Source of the DNA: Paenibacillus sp. HWE-109
GTDB taxonomy: Bacteria; Bacillota; Bacilli; Paenibacillales; NBRC-103111
NCBI RefSeq assembly: GCF_022163125.1
Contig: NZ_CP091881.1
Span: forward strand, 8,773,501-8,837,500
DNA length: 64,000 nt
Reading direction: 5' to 3'
A model generated the notes under the pieces. The model did not search any database. It was not told where the DNA came from and saw only the letters and a program-made list of their open reading frames with translations. How positions within the stretch are numbered: position 1 is the stretch's first letter; the number at the start of each line of letters is the position of its first letter. This document shows, in pieces, positions 16,559 to 24,829 of the stretch. Made by a program: the position numbers and the translations under genes.

Positions 16559-18090
16559 GTTACTACTTACCTTCTTCCAAACGCGGAAAACGAAACTCCC
16601 CACGAAAAGTAACAATAAGCGTCGAGAGTACAGGTAAATTTTGTTTACGAAGGGTTGAAATGAAGCCGCGCGCGCGGGCGAACTGATGAGCCCCGTCCCA
16701 GGTACGGAATAAGCCGGAGACTTTGGCTTTGACCTTGGCCATCCGCAAGTCTCGTTCGGCGACATTGTTGTCAAAAGGAACACGGACATCTTGAATAAAC
16801 CGGAGAATCGGTTCCTTGTGACGACGGAAACGTTCACCCAGATTGGCCGATTTACTTTTGCTTTGCCTGCCTTGCGGTCCGGTTTTGGCTTTGGTACGCC
16901 CTTGATTCCATTCCAGCTCGCCCTGCTGCAGGATGTCATCGTACCAATTCTCTAGCCATTTAACCGTACTCGGAGCTAAGCAGCACAAGACTTTACGGGC
17001 GGCTAGCGTGAGACGCCAGGCTACTTGTAGCAAGCGTTTCATCTGCACGGCCCACTGGTGATGATCATAATCGGCGATTCCTTGGCATTCCCGCAGTAAG
17101 TGCGCATTGCATAAGGCATGCTGGAACGTGTATTTTTCTTTAAAATACGGCCCGTTGCAGTCATGCACTAGAATGCCCGAGTAAGCCGGCAGCAGACCGA
17201 TGGCATCAAAAGCGAGGGTGCCCCGGTTTTCGTGAACCGCCTGGAACGTCCAGTCCACATTAGAGAGGGTGTGCAGCCATCGCTGTTTGCCATCGACGTG
17301 AATGCCGGTTTCATCAGCGTGCAAAACATCGGCATTCAGCAGGTTTTGGCGAATTTGTTCCTCATAGGGACCTAGCTGCTTGTGCGATTTCTTCAAATGG
17401 GCGATGACCGTAGCCTCGCTCAGCGAATGCCCGGTCAGGTCCGCAAACATCTCGCTCACCCTTTTCAGTGGAATCATATGGTACGCACTCACATACACGA
17501 TCCAGCCCGTAACACCAGCTCCATATTGGACAGAGGCGCTGACATGCGACGGAAAAGCAGCCTGATGAACCCCGCTACACTGCGGGCAGCAGCTCGTATG
17601 AGCGCGAAACTCGGTTGTCTGGATGCGTGGTTCAGGCAGATCGATCTGCTGACGCCGGTCGTAGCCTATACAGTTCTCCTGGTCCATTGGAGCATGACAC
17701 GCAGGGCAGGTAGTTAGGCAAAAGTCGAGGATGGCATCCGGATCATCCACCATACTAAGTGTGTGTCCTTCATGACCTAGGGGTGCTCCCTTTTTGCCAC
17801 CAGCGATGCGGGAGTTTGCGGGCTTACGAAACCCGTCACTTGAAGGCGGCTTGCTACTATTCTTGCTGTTAAGCCCTAGCTGGCGCTCCAACTCGGCTAC
17901 TCTGTTTTCCAGTTCAGTGATCCGTTCTAGCAGTTTCGTAATGACCTTCTCGATTTGATCTGGACTACTGTGGCTAATTTGTTTGATTTCTTCGAGGCTC
18001 ATTTTCATCCTGATCCCTCTTCTCCATTAAATTCGTTAAGTATTCTTAACCAATTTTTAGGGGTTTGAATAAGGGGACCTAAGTAGTAAC
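16559..18090 (-). mobile_element. Complete IS66-family insertion sequence, 1532 bp
   Basis: Bounded by inverted ends that both read GTTACTACTTA inward (16559-16569 and the complement of 18080-18090), directly flanked by the 8-bp duplication CTTTCAGG. It holds a single transposase gene and lacks the small tnpA/tnpB genes of classical IS66, as in the one-ORF (ISBst12-like) subgroup. The gene is open and the duplication perfect, so insertion looks fairly recent. Confidence 0.85.
16563..18008 (-). CDS. tnpC: IS66-family transposase
   Basis: DDE transposase of 481 residues, full length. N-terminal leucine-zipper-like coiled coil (ITELENRVAELERQLGLNSKNSSKPPSSDG, about residues 30-60), then a zinc-finger-like region (TCPACHAPM; CCPQCSGVH), then the catalytic domain with HADETGIH, LVHDCNG and DNNVAERDLRMAKVKAKVSG, carrying the Asp, Asp and Glu of the active site. 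The start at 18008 follows GAGGGATCAGG. The gene nearly fills the element at 16559-18090. Confidence 0.93.
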   Translation of the reverse strand: MKMSLEEIKQISHSSPDQIEKVITKLLERITELENRVAELERQLGLNSKNSSKPPSSDGFRKPANSRIAGGKKGAPLGHEGHTLSMVDDPDAILDFCLTTCPACHAPMDQENCIGYDRRQQIDLPEPRIQTTEFRAHTSCCPQCSGVHQAAFPSHVSASVQYGAGVTGWIVYVSAYHMIPLKRVSEMFADLTGHSLSEATVIAHLKKSHKQLGPYEEQIRQNLLNADVLHADETGIHVDGKQRWLHTLSNVDWTFQAVHENRGTLAFDAIGLLPAYSGILVHDCNGPYFKEKYTFQHALCNAHLLRECQGIADYDHHQWAVQMKRLLQVAWRLTLAARKVLCCLAPSTVKWLENWYDDILQQGELEWNQGRTKAKTGPQGRQSKSKSANLGERFRRHKEPILRFIQDVRVPFDNNVAERDLRMAKVKAKVSGLFRTWDGAHQFARARGFISTLRKQNLPVLSTLIVTFRGEFRFPRLEEGK

Positions 18091-18285
18091 CTTTCAGGAC
18101 TCTTATGTGTCTCACTTACGGGGGATTAGCCCCATTGTGAGCAGATAAGAGCCTCTGAAGGCTCTTATCTGCATAAAAGGCAGCCATTTTGAAGAAATAC
18201 GAGCCTTTCAAGGCTCTTATTTGCCTCGCTTACGGGGACAGGAATCTACCCCACTGTAAGCATGTAACACTTTCGACAAAGTCAA
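18091..18285. repeat. Palindromic repeats right of the IS66-type element
   Basis: Starts with the right copy of CTTTCAGG. Two successive units follow, each with a CTCTTAT(G/T)TG-C-TC-CTTACGGGG block and a mirrored CCCCA-TGTAAGC or CCCCATTGTGAGC block. Between them is a palindromic GAGCCTCTGAAGGCTC stem (18149-18164). The copy at 18142-18214 matches the left flank of the insertion sequence. Bases 18286-18612 show nothing I can identify. Confidence 0.65.
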
Positions 18286-18624
18286 TGAACAAACCTCGAG
18301 GCAAACCTCCTTACGAACTCAATAACCTTTATTTGAGCAAAATAGTTCATTTGGAAAATCTAACGAATTCCAGAATTGTTACTTCAAGCAAATCATCACC
18401 ATTCCACCTATAAACTACTCAATAACGCCAATAAAGTTCATTAGTTCGCAAAAGTAGCCTTTTTCTGGTCTATAAGCATCATACAGTTCGTTGAGTGACA
18501 GATTGCTTAGTCGGCGGGTTGGGGGACAGGGACCTGATGCTCGGATGTCACTTGTCTGCGAGTTATCTCAGCCACAGAAAGCGACAGCTGTCAGTGTTGT
18601 TAAATATAGTGCTCCATAATTGAG

Positions 18625-18845
18625 GTGAGAGAAGAAGCGGACTCGATTCATTTCATCGTAAGGGATAACGGCAAGGGCATGGAGGCGCGAGGCAGGTTGA
18701 TCTCCTTGCCTCAGACAATGGCGGGTACGGCCTGCGTAATGTGCAGGAGCGTATACAGCTTCATTTTGGCAGCGAATATGGGATTCGCATCGAAAGTGAA
18801 GCGGGTGTTGGAACCAAGGTGCATGTGGTCATACCCAAGGTGTGA
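18625..18845 (+). pseudogene. Sensor histidine kinase C-terminal remnant, frameshifted
   Basis: The first frame reads VREEADSIHFIVRDNGKGMEA, the ATP-binding N/G1 box of a LytS/YesM-type kinase. After a shift near 18700 the next frame reads GGYGLRNVQERIQLHFGSEYGIRIESEAGVGTKVHVVIPKV and stops at 18845; this is the G2 box and normal C-terminus. The N-terminal sensor and dimerisation parts are absent. It is the dead tail of a two-component sensor. The intact kinase at 30853 has the same domain. Confidence 0.8.
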
Positions 18846-18847
18846 AA

Positions 18848-18884
18848 AAAAACCAGCTAAACCCAATAGGGTCGCTGGTTTTTC
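18848..18884. terminator. Bidirectional terminator
   Basis: AACCAGC (18851-18857) / GCTGGTT (18874-18880) with an inner ACCC/GGGT pair, an A run on the left and a T run on the right. It sits between the kinase remnant and the iron-binding protein gene and can serve both strands. Confidence 0.8.
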
Positions 18885-18891
18885 TTATAGC

Positions 18892-19875
18892 CTACTTCTG
18901 AACGCCGTAGATTTTGTAAAGCTCATCCACCATTAGGTTAGCTGCGCGCACGCCACCTGCTGTATTGAAGATAGCATCGCTAACTTGAACCGCTTTGCCT
19001 TTCTTCACAACAGGAAGGTTCTGCCAGAGCGGATCTTTCATGAATTCTTCCGCTTGCTTGTTGCCTTTACCGTCTCCGGTTTCATACGTGAAATAAAGCA
19101 TCATGTCAGCATCCACTTCTGGAATGCGTTCTTTGGTAATTTCTTCTACGAACGTATCTTTATAATTGGTTGCTGGACGAGCAATGCCGATTTGTTTGAA
19201 AATAATGCCTGTGAACGTATCAGAGAGGTAAATACGTGTTCTGCCGCCCATGAAACGAACAACCGATACTTTCTCTTGCAGCTTAGGACCAGCTTTTTGT
19301 TTGAAATCCTCAATTTTTTTATCGAAATCAGCAATGACTTTCACGCCTTCTGTTTTCTTGTTCAAGGCATCGGCGTACAGTGAGAAGTTGGCTTTCCACT
19401 CGCCTCTAAGCGTTTCGGAGAAAACTGTTGGCGCGATGGCTTTCAACTGATCATAAATTTTCTCTTGACGCAGTTTGTTACCGATAATCAAGTCTGGCTT
19501 AAGACCGGCAATCAACTCGACGTTAGGCTGTGATTCTTCGCCCAGCACGGTGACGCCTTCCATATCTGCTTTAATATGATCATACCATGGGTTTCCTGTG
19601 AAAGACTTGACCGCGCCTACAGGCTTAATGCCCAGCGCAAGCAAAGCTTCTGTTCCTTCATTTGTCAGGATAACCACACGTTTGGGAGTTCCTTTAATTT
19701 GTGTTTCACCCATAGCGTGTTTAATTGTGCGTGTTTCTTCTGTGGCTGGTGTTGCTGTTTTGCTGTCTTTGCTTTCTTCAGCCGCTTTTTGGCCGCATCC
19801 TGCAAGAAGTAGAGAAACAGCGAGTGCTGCGGTGATCAATGTTGTAAAACGAGTCTTTCTTCTGTTCGTGAACAT
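18892..19875 (-). CDS. Ferric-siderophore-binding lipoprotein
   Basis: Substrate-binding lipoprotein of an iron-siderophore ABC importer, 327 residues, attached to the outer membrane face. Lipobox LLLAGC with Cys27, a Thr/Glu linker, and a FecB/FhuD-type bilobal domain with the typical RVVILTNEGTEALLALGIKPVGA start and GLKPDLIIGNKLRQEK. I start at 19875, just before the positively charged MFTNRRKTRF segment; an upstream in-frame start at 19962 would overlap the Fur boxes. It is divergent from the permease and ATPase genes at 20065-22932, and two Fur boxes lie between. The siderophore is unknown. Confidence 0.92.
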   Translation of the reverse strand: MFTNRRKTRFTTLITAALAVSLLLAGCGQKAAEESKDSKTATPATEETRTIKHAMGETQIKGTPKRVVILTNEGTEALLALGIKPVGAVKSFTGNPWYDHIKADMEGVTVLGEESQPNVELIAGLKPDLIIGNKLRQEKIYDQLKAIAPTVFSETLRGEWKANFSLYADALNKKTEGVKVIADFDKKIEDFKQKAGPKLQEKVSVVRFMGGRTRIYLSDTFTGIIFKQIGIARPATNYKDTFVEEITKERIPEVDADMMLYFTYETGDGKGNKQAEEFMKDPLWQNLPVVKKGKAVQVSDAIFNTAGGVRAANLMVDELYKIYGVQK

Positions 19876-19908
19876 GATGTAAGTAATCCCCCTAAAAACG
19901 TTTTCGTT

Positions 19909-19927
19909 GATAATGATTATCATTAAC
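19909..19927. promoter_or_regulatory. Fur box 1
   Basis: GATAATGATTATCATTAAC matches the 19-bp Fur consensus (GATAATGATTATCATTATC) at 17 of 19 positions and contains the 7-1-7 core. It stands just upstream of the binding-protein gene, so iron-replete Fur would repress it. Confidence 0.9.
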
Positions 19928-19961
19928 ATACTAATATGTAAACGAGCATCTGTCAAGTTCA

Positions 19962-19980
19962 TTGAAAATGATTTTCAACC
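19962..19980. promoter_or_regulatory. Fur box 2
   Basis: The palindrome TTGAAAATGATTTTCAA fits the 7-1-7 Fur pattern, 53 bp from the first box. It is placed to control the divergent permease operon. Confidence 0.8.
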
Positions 19981-20064
19981 TCATTGACATCATTCTGGCG
20001 GTCTCCTACAATAATAAAATCGACTTATTCAAATTACTATACATCGTGGGCGGAGTAGATTGGA

Positions 20065-21075
20065 ATGAATACTGGCATTATTACCAAACATTACAAATGG
20101 CTGGGACTAACCGTGCTTTTTATGCTTGTCATTATCGCGATGGCTTGCAGTGTTAGGTTTGGCGTTACGAAAATACCATTGCGAAGCATTGTAGATGCTT
20201 ATACTGCTTTTAATGGATCGAATGAGCATCTGATTATCAAAAGTGCCCGCGTACCTCGCGCGCTGATTGCTGCTACAGTTGGTGCAGCTCTTGCCGTAGC
20301 TGGGGCCTATATGCAGGCTGTTACGCGGAATCCGCTAGCTTCGCCGAGTATTTTCGGGGTGAATGCCGGGGCCGCTTTTTTCATCGTTTGCGCCATTTCC
20401 TGGTTCGGGGATGTTTCACTGATCGCTTTGACGTGGATTGCTTTTCTTGGAGCAGCGGTAAGCGCGGGGGCGGTATACGGGATTGGATCATTAGGAAAAG
20501 ATGGGATGACGCCAATCAAAATTACGCTGGCTGGTTCAGCCATGACGGCTTTTTTCGCTTCTTTAACACAGGGAATTCAATTGACGAGCGGGAAAGTGTT
20601 CGAAGAAACCCTATTCTGGTTAGTCGGATCTGTGGCAGGGCGCGAGTTGAGCATGCTGAATGCGGTGTATCCCTATATGCTTGTGGCGCTTCTGCTATCG
20701 GTTATCATGTCGCGGCATATCAATGTGCTGAGCATGGGTGAAGATGTGGCAACTGGTTTGGGGCAAAATACTGCTTATATCAAGGCCATTGCAGCCTTCA
20801 TTATTGTCATTCTAGCCGGAGGCTCCGTTGCTGTTGCAGGGCCGATCGCTTTTGTTGGCATCATTATTCCGCATATTTCAAGATATTTGGTCGGCATGGA
20901 CTATCGCTGGATTATTCCTTATAGTGCTGTGCTTGGGGCCTTGCTGCTGCTTACTGCGGATATCGGCGCGCGCTTCATTGTCATGCCTAAGGAAGTTCCG
21001 GTTGGCGTGATGACAGCGATCATTGGCGTGCCTTTCTTCGTGTATATCGCGCGCAAAGGAGGCGAAACCAAATGA
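20065..21075 (+). CDS. Iron-siderophore ABC permease, FecCD family
   Basis: Membrane permease, 336 residues, about nine to ten helices. Family signatures are RVPRALIAATVGAALAVAGAYMQAVTRNPLASPSIFGVNAGAAF (about residues 58-101) and GPIAFVGIIIPHISRYLVGMDYR with the conserved glycine for ATPase coupling. GGAG at 20052-20055 precedes the ATG. Its stop overlaps the next start (ATGA), so it is tightly coupled with its partner permease. Confidence 0.94.
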   Translation: MNTGIITKHYKWLGLTVLFMLVIIAMACSVRFGVTKIPLRSIVDAYTAFNGSNEHLIIKSARVPRALIAATVGAALAVAGAYMQAVTRNPLASPSIFGVNAGAAFFIVCAISWFGDVSLIALTWIAFLGAAVSAGAVYGIGSLGKDGMTPIKITLAGSAMTAFFASLTQGIQLTSGKVFEETLFWLVGSVAGRELSMLNAVYPYMLVALLLSVIMSRHINVLSMGEDVATGLGQNTAYIKAIAAFIIVILAGGSVAVAGPIAFVGIIIPHISRYLVGMDYRWIIPYSAVLGALLLLTADIGARFIVMPKEVPVGVMTAIIGVPFFVYIARKGGETK

Positions 21076-22112
21076 GTAAATTTTTCACGGTTCGCAGTCC
21101 CATGGTTTCGTATTTAATCAGCAAAAAAGTGGTTTGGGCAACGCTGCTGTTGACTGTTCTCATGCTTGCTGTCATTGTGGTCAGCCTAAGCAGCGGAAGT
21201 CTCAAAATTCCGCCATTGGACGTTCTGAAAGCACTTCTTCATATTGGCAACGATAGTGCTTACAATGTTGTTATTTATAAATTACGGCTGCCGCGCATTG
21301 TCATCGCGATTCTCGTAGGCTCGTCGCTGGCTGTTTCCGGGGCTATTCTGCAAGGGATGATTCGCAACCCGCTAGCATCGCCGGATATTGTTGGTATTAC
21401 AGGCGGGGCGACGCTTGGGGCAGTAACGTTCTTTTACTTTTTCGCAGGGGCAGTCAGCATTCATCTGCTGCCGATAGGGGCGATTCTGGGGGCGTTTGTT
21501 TCGACGCTGCTCATCTATGCCATGGCATGGAAAAAAGGCGTAGCACCGCTTCGTCTCGTTCTGATCGGGATCGGCATGACCGCTGCGTTCACGGCTGTTA
21601 CGTATATGCTCCTCATCTCAGCACCTTATATTCTGGCGCAGAAATCGCTGACATTCATGTCAGGCAGCATCTATGGCACTTCCTGGGCCAAAGACGTGCT
21701 GCCGCTTCTACCTTGGACACTAATCCTTATGCCCCTTGCCTTCCTGTATACGAGGCATGTCAATGTTCAGGAGCTTGGAGATGATATGGCGGCAGGAGTA
21801 GGCAGTCATGTGCAGAAGCACCGTCTGATCTTGCTGCTCATCGCTGTTGCGCTGGCTGGAGCAGCGGTATCGATTGGCGGGGCAATTGCTTTTATCGGAC
21901 TCATGGCTCCGCATATTGCCCGCAAGCTGGTAGGTCCGGCGTTCGGCGGCGTATTGCCGGTTTCGGCTTTATTAGGCGCATTAATTCTTCTGCTCGCGGA
22001 TTGGATTGGCCGTACAGCCTTTACACCGCTCGATATTCCGGCTGGCGTATTCACAGCAGCCGTCGGTGCTCCCTTTTTCGTATATCTGATTTATCGCCAT
22101 CGTCATCACTAA
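21072..22112 (+). CDS. Iron-siderophore ABC permease, FecCD family
   Basis: Second permease, 346 residues, same family: RLPRIVIAILVGSSLAVSGAILQGMIRNPLASPDIVGITGGATLG and GGAIAFIGLMAPHIARKLVGPAFGG. It overlaps the previous gene by 4 bp and precedes the ATPase gene by 25 bp. The two permeases form a heterodimer, as in FhuB/FeuBC-like systems. Confidence 0.94.
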   Translation: MSKFFTVRSPMVSYLISKKVVWATLLLTVLMLAVIVVSLSSGSLKIPPLDVLKALLHIGNDSAYNVVIYKLRLPRIVIAILVGSSLAVSGAILQGMIRNPLASPDIVGITGGATLGAVTFFYFFAGAVSIHLLPIGAILGAFVSTLLIYAMAWKKGVAPLRLVLIGIGMTAAFTAVTYMLLISAPYILAQKSLTFMSGSIYGTSWAKDVLPLLPWTLILMPLAFLYTRHVNVQELGDDMAAGVGSHVQKHRLILLLIAVALAGAAVSIGGAIAFIGLMAPHIARKLVGPAFGGVLPVSALLGALILLLADWIGRTAFTPLDIPAGVFTAAVGAPFFVYLIYRHRHH

Positions 22113-22137
22113 ACTGAACATAAAGGGGGAAGGTACC

Positions 22138-22932
22138 ATGACGGCCATGGAAGCCAAAAATCTTCGTCTCTCCTATGGAGATACCTTAATATTTAACGAC
22201 CTTAATCTAACCATTCCCAAAGGCAAAGTGACCGTCTTCGTGGGCAGCAACGGCTGCGGCAAGTCCACCTTGCTGCGCTCGCTGGCACGTCTGTTGAAGC
22301 CCAAAGATGGGTCCATTCTGCTGGATAGCCACGAAATTGCCAAGCTGTCCACCAAAGAAATCGCCAAGCGCTTGGCGATCCTTCCGCAAGGTCCCGTAGC
22401 GCCTGAAGGATTAACCGTGCTGCAGCTCGTTAAACAGGGCAGATATCCGTATCAATCCTGGCTCCAGCAGTGGTCGCAGGAAGACGAGCGGATGGTCCGC
22501 ATGGCGCTGGAATCGACAGGAATTGCCGATCTATCGGAGAGAACGGTGGATTCCTTGTCTGGCGGGCAACGGCAAAGAGCCTGGATCGCCATGACCTTGG
22601 CGCAGGGCACAGACACCATTCTGTTGGACGAGCCGACCACCTACTTGGATTTAACTCACCAAGTGGATGTCCTTGATCTGTTGTTCGAGTTGAACCAGAA
22701 CGAGAACCGCACCATCGTGATGGTGCTGCACGATATCAACCTGGCCTGTCGCTACGCCCACCATATGGTCGCCATCAAAGAGCAGAAAGTCTGGGCTACC
22801 GGACATCCCGAAGACATCGTGAACGAGCATATGATTGCATCCGTGTTCAACATGGAAAGCGTCGTCTCCAAAGACCCGTTGTTCGGGACACCGATGGTGA
22901 TCCCTCATGGCAAGGGTCGGATGTTGAAATAG
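22138..22932 (+). CDS. Iron-siderophore ABC ATPase
   Basis: ATP-binding subunit of the ferric-siderophore importer, 264 residues, cytoplasmic. Walker A GSNGCGKST (36-44), signature LSGGQRQR (140-147), Walker B ILLDEPTTYLD (Asp164, Glu165) and the switch His in VLHDINLA. GGGGGAAGG precedes the ATG. It is the last gene of the operon and is followed at once by a terminator. FepC/FhuC/YusV-like. Confidence 0.95.
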   Translation: MTAMEAKNLRLSYGDTLIFNDLNLTIPKGKVTVFVGSNGCGKSTLLRSLARLLKPKDGSILLDSHEIAKLSTKEIAKRLAILPQGPVAPEGLTVLQLVKQGRYPYQSWLQQWSQEDERMVRMALESTGIADLSERTVDSLSGGQRQRAWIAMTLAQGTDTILLDEPTTYLDLTHQVDVLDLLFELNQNENRTIVMVLHDINLACRYAHHMVAIKEQKVWATGHPEDIVNEHMIASVFNMESVVSKDPLFGTPMVIPHGKGRMLK

Positions 22933-22969
22933 AAAAAAGCTGAAGGAGCCTGCTCCTTCAGCTTTTTTT
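22933..22969 (+). terminator. Terminator of the iron-uptake operon
   Basis: A perfect hairpin, AAGCTGAAGGAGC / GCTCCTTCAGCTT, with an A run before and seven Ts after, starts right at the stop codon. Confidence 0.93.
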
Positions 22970-23132
22970 GCGTGTTTGGATATGTCGCGCTCCCGTCCAG
23001 CCTCTCAATCAAACTCTAGGGTATGATTCCAGACAAGTAGCATTCTCCTTGGTTAGACAGCGCCAAATGCAGCAATGACGTTCAAAGACATAGCTTTCAC
23101 TGGATTAATCCAATGAAATCCAGAATTAGGGT

Positions 23133-23184
23133 CACGAAATCTAGAATTCCACTGGATAAATCCACTGGAATTCTAGATTTCGTG
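23133..23184. repeat. 52-bp near-perfect palindrome
   Basis: Arms CACGAAATCTAGAATTCCA and TGGAATTCTAGATTTCGTG are exact complements, and the centre is palindromic except for one C-C mismatch. The equivalent places in copies 2 and 3 (about 25226-25271 and 25675-25722) keep the right arm but have a degenerate left arm. Confidence 0.85.
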
Positions 23185-23285
23185 CCGTATGGGGGGGGGC
23201 AGCATGTTTTCATTGGATTTATCCAACGAAAGTTGAAATAAACGCCTCTAAAAGCCGTTTTCATTGGATTTATCCAACGAAAGTT

Positions 23286-23294
23286 GAAATAAAC
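23286..23294. repeat. 9-bp target-site duplication, left copy
   Basis: GAAATAAAC, repeated exactly at 24821-24829. It is part of the array unit TTGAAATAAACGCC, so joining the flanks restores the unit perfectly. Confidence 0.88.
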
Positions 23295-24820
23295 CACTAG
23301 CCTTGCAAAGAAGCTGACATCAGATCATTGTTTTGCTTAAGGAATATTTTTACAGTTTATTGTTGTGAAAAAGAACAAAAACAGTAACATTCAAATACGC
23401 ATAGACAAATTACCATTTTTTTCAATTTACTCTTCAATTGTTTTAGTTCTGTTCAAGTTTCTTTTTCTGCGCTTTTTTCTTGATAGGATGAATTCGAGGA
23501 CGCCCGCCCTTATTTTTCTTTCGACGTCCTTTTGAACTTCGCGTGGGCGCTCTGTTTAAAGCAGCAAGGAACTTTTCCCAGCTCATCATCACGTAAATGC
23601 GAACTAACTTCAGCACTTCCCATGTACTTTTTGTTGTTTTCGTTTGCAACTTGACCAGGATGCACAGTCCGTAGGCTAAAAGTGTCATGTAGATTTGGTT
23701 CCATACCGCATCAGGTTTATAGCTATAAAGTTTAGCCAAGTGAAGGTGCTGCTTCATCCATTTAAAGAACAATTCGATCATCCAGCGATCTCGGTACAAG
23801 TTAGCGATTTCTCGTGCTGAGAGATCCCACCTTGTTGTAACCACGCGGTAGATTCGTTTTTTGTCATCTTTGAATTCAACCAATCGGAGCGTTACTTTTT
23901 GATCAGGGTGCTTCGGAACCACCATTTGGACATCAGCATCTCGTAAAAGGCCAGGATCATCTTCTGGAACAGGTCGTGCCTGGATGACGGTTGTCTTACT
24001 ATTTGCTTGTATTCGCACGACAAAACGAATGTTTGCTTCTGCCCATTTCTTGAAAAAGGCGTAGTTAATGTATCCGCGATCCATCACATACGTTGTGTTT
24101 TTATCTGTGAGAAGTTCGATCGCTACTTCCGAGTCAGCTACAGCTCCCGTCGATAAAATAACTTTGCTGGGATAGGCCATATCCGGGAAATCTGTGCAGA
24201 GGTAGGTATGCATTTTTACGCTATTTTGCGTTTTGCTGCAGTAGGCCCACTGACCGTGAAAGTTGGGTAAAGAGATGGTGGTAGAGTCAATGATCGTTAG
24301 CTTTTTTACATCTCGCACCTTTACATGGGATGATTCTCGCAAGGTCTGTGCAATACGCCGATTGATTTCTTGAAAAGCGTACTGGAGTAAAAAAGTAGGT
24401 AACTCGTTCAATTTGCGCGAGAAACGGGAGGCGCTAATCGATTTTGTTCCTACAAGAGCCTGCAAATTTTCGTTAGAACGCAAATGCTCCTCAATGGCAG
24501 TCGGCTCTTCGCGCCGTGCCAACTGAGCTTCGATGAAAAGTAGGATTGCACTGCGAACGGTAAGTTTTTGAGTCCGATAATCCAAAATGTCGCAGACTGC
24601 TTTTGGTAAATCCAACAATTGAAGACATTGACTAATAACGGTTTTATCTGGTACGATACCCATGCGATTTCTCCTTTTGATGAGGAAATGGGTAACATGC
24701 CTATTCCTTAACATTAGGGGATTTTTTTATGTCTTACCAGATAAAATAGTGAAATATATTCATAATATAGAAATTATTATATCTATAAGTTTTCATGTCA
24801 GGTTCGATGCAAGGCTAGTG
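23295..24820 (-). mobile_element. Complete IS4-family insertion sequence, 1526 bp
   Basis: Both ends read CACTAGCCTTGCA inward, and similarity extends through CTGACAT for about 25 bp. The 9-bp direct repeat GAAATAAAC flanks the element. It contains one intact transposase on the minus strand. Boundaries are supported independently by the inverted ends, the duplication, and restoration of the interrupted array unit. Confidence 0.9.
23443..24663 (-). CDS. IS4-family transposase
   Basis: DDE transposase, 406 residues from the preferred start. AAAGGAG lies just upstream of the ATG at 24663 (MGIVPDKTV); a frame extension to 24714 lacks a ribosome site. The catalytic residues appear in LTIIDSTTISL, YVMDRGYINYAFF and the IS4 Y-(2)-R-(3)-E-(6)-K signature YRDRWMIELFFKWMK. 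The C-terminus is very basic. The gene is intact and probably functional. Confidence 0.93.
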   Translation of the reverse strand: MGIVPDKTVISQCLQLLDLPKAVCDILDYRTQKLTVRSAILLFIEAQLARREEPTAIEEHLRSNENLQALVGTKSISASRFSRKLNELPTFLLQYAFQEINRRIAQTLRESSHVKVRDVKKLTIIDSTTISLPNFHGQWAYCSKTQNSVKMHTYLCTDFPDMAYPSKVILSTGAVADSEVAIELLTDKNTTYVMDRGYINYAFFKKWAEANIRFVVRIQANSKTTVIQARPVPEDDPGLLRDADVQMVVPKHPDQKVTLRLVEFKDDKKRIYRVVTTRWDLSAREIANLYRDRWMIELFFKWMKQHLHLAKLYSYKPDAVWNQIYMTLLAYGLCILVKLQTKTTKSTWEVLKLVRIYVMMSWEKFLAALNRAPTRSSKGRRKKNKGGRPRIHPIKKKAQKKKLEQN

Positions 24821-24829
24821 GAAATAAAC

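Noticed and set aside
18189..18413. 74-residue open frame
   Set aside because: It begins in the palindromic repeat, has no ribosome site and has unusual composition.
19876..19962. Longer start of the iron-binding lipoprotein
   Set aside because: It would place 29 residues before the signal peptide and run through the Fur boxes.
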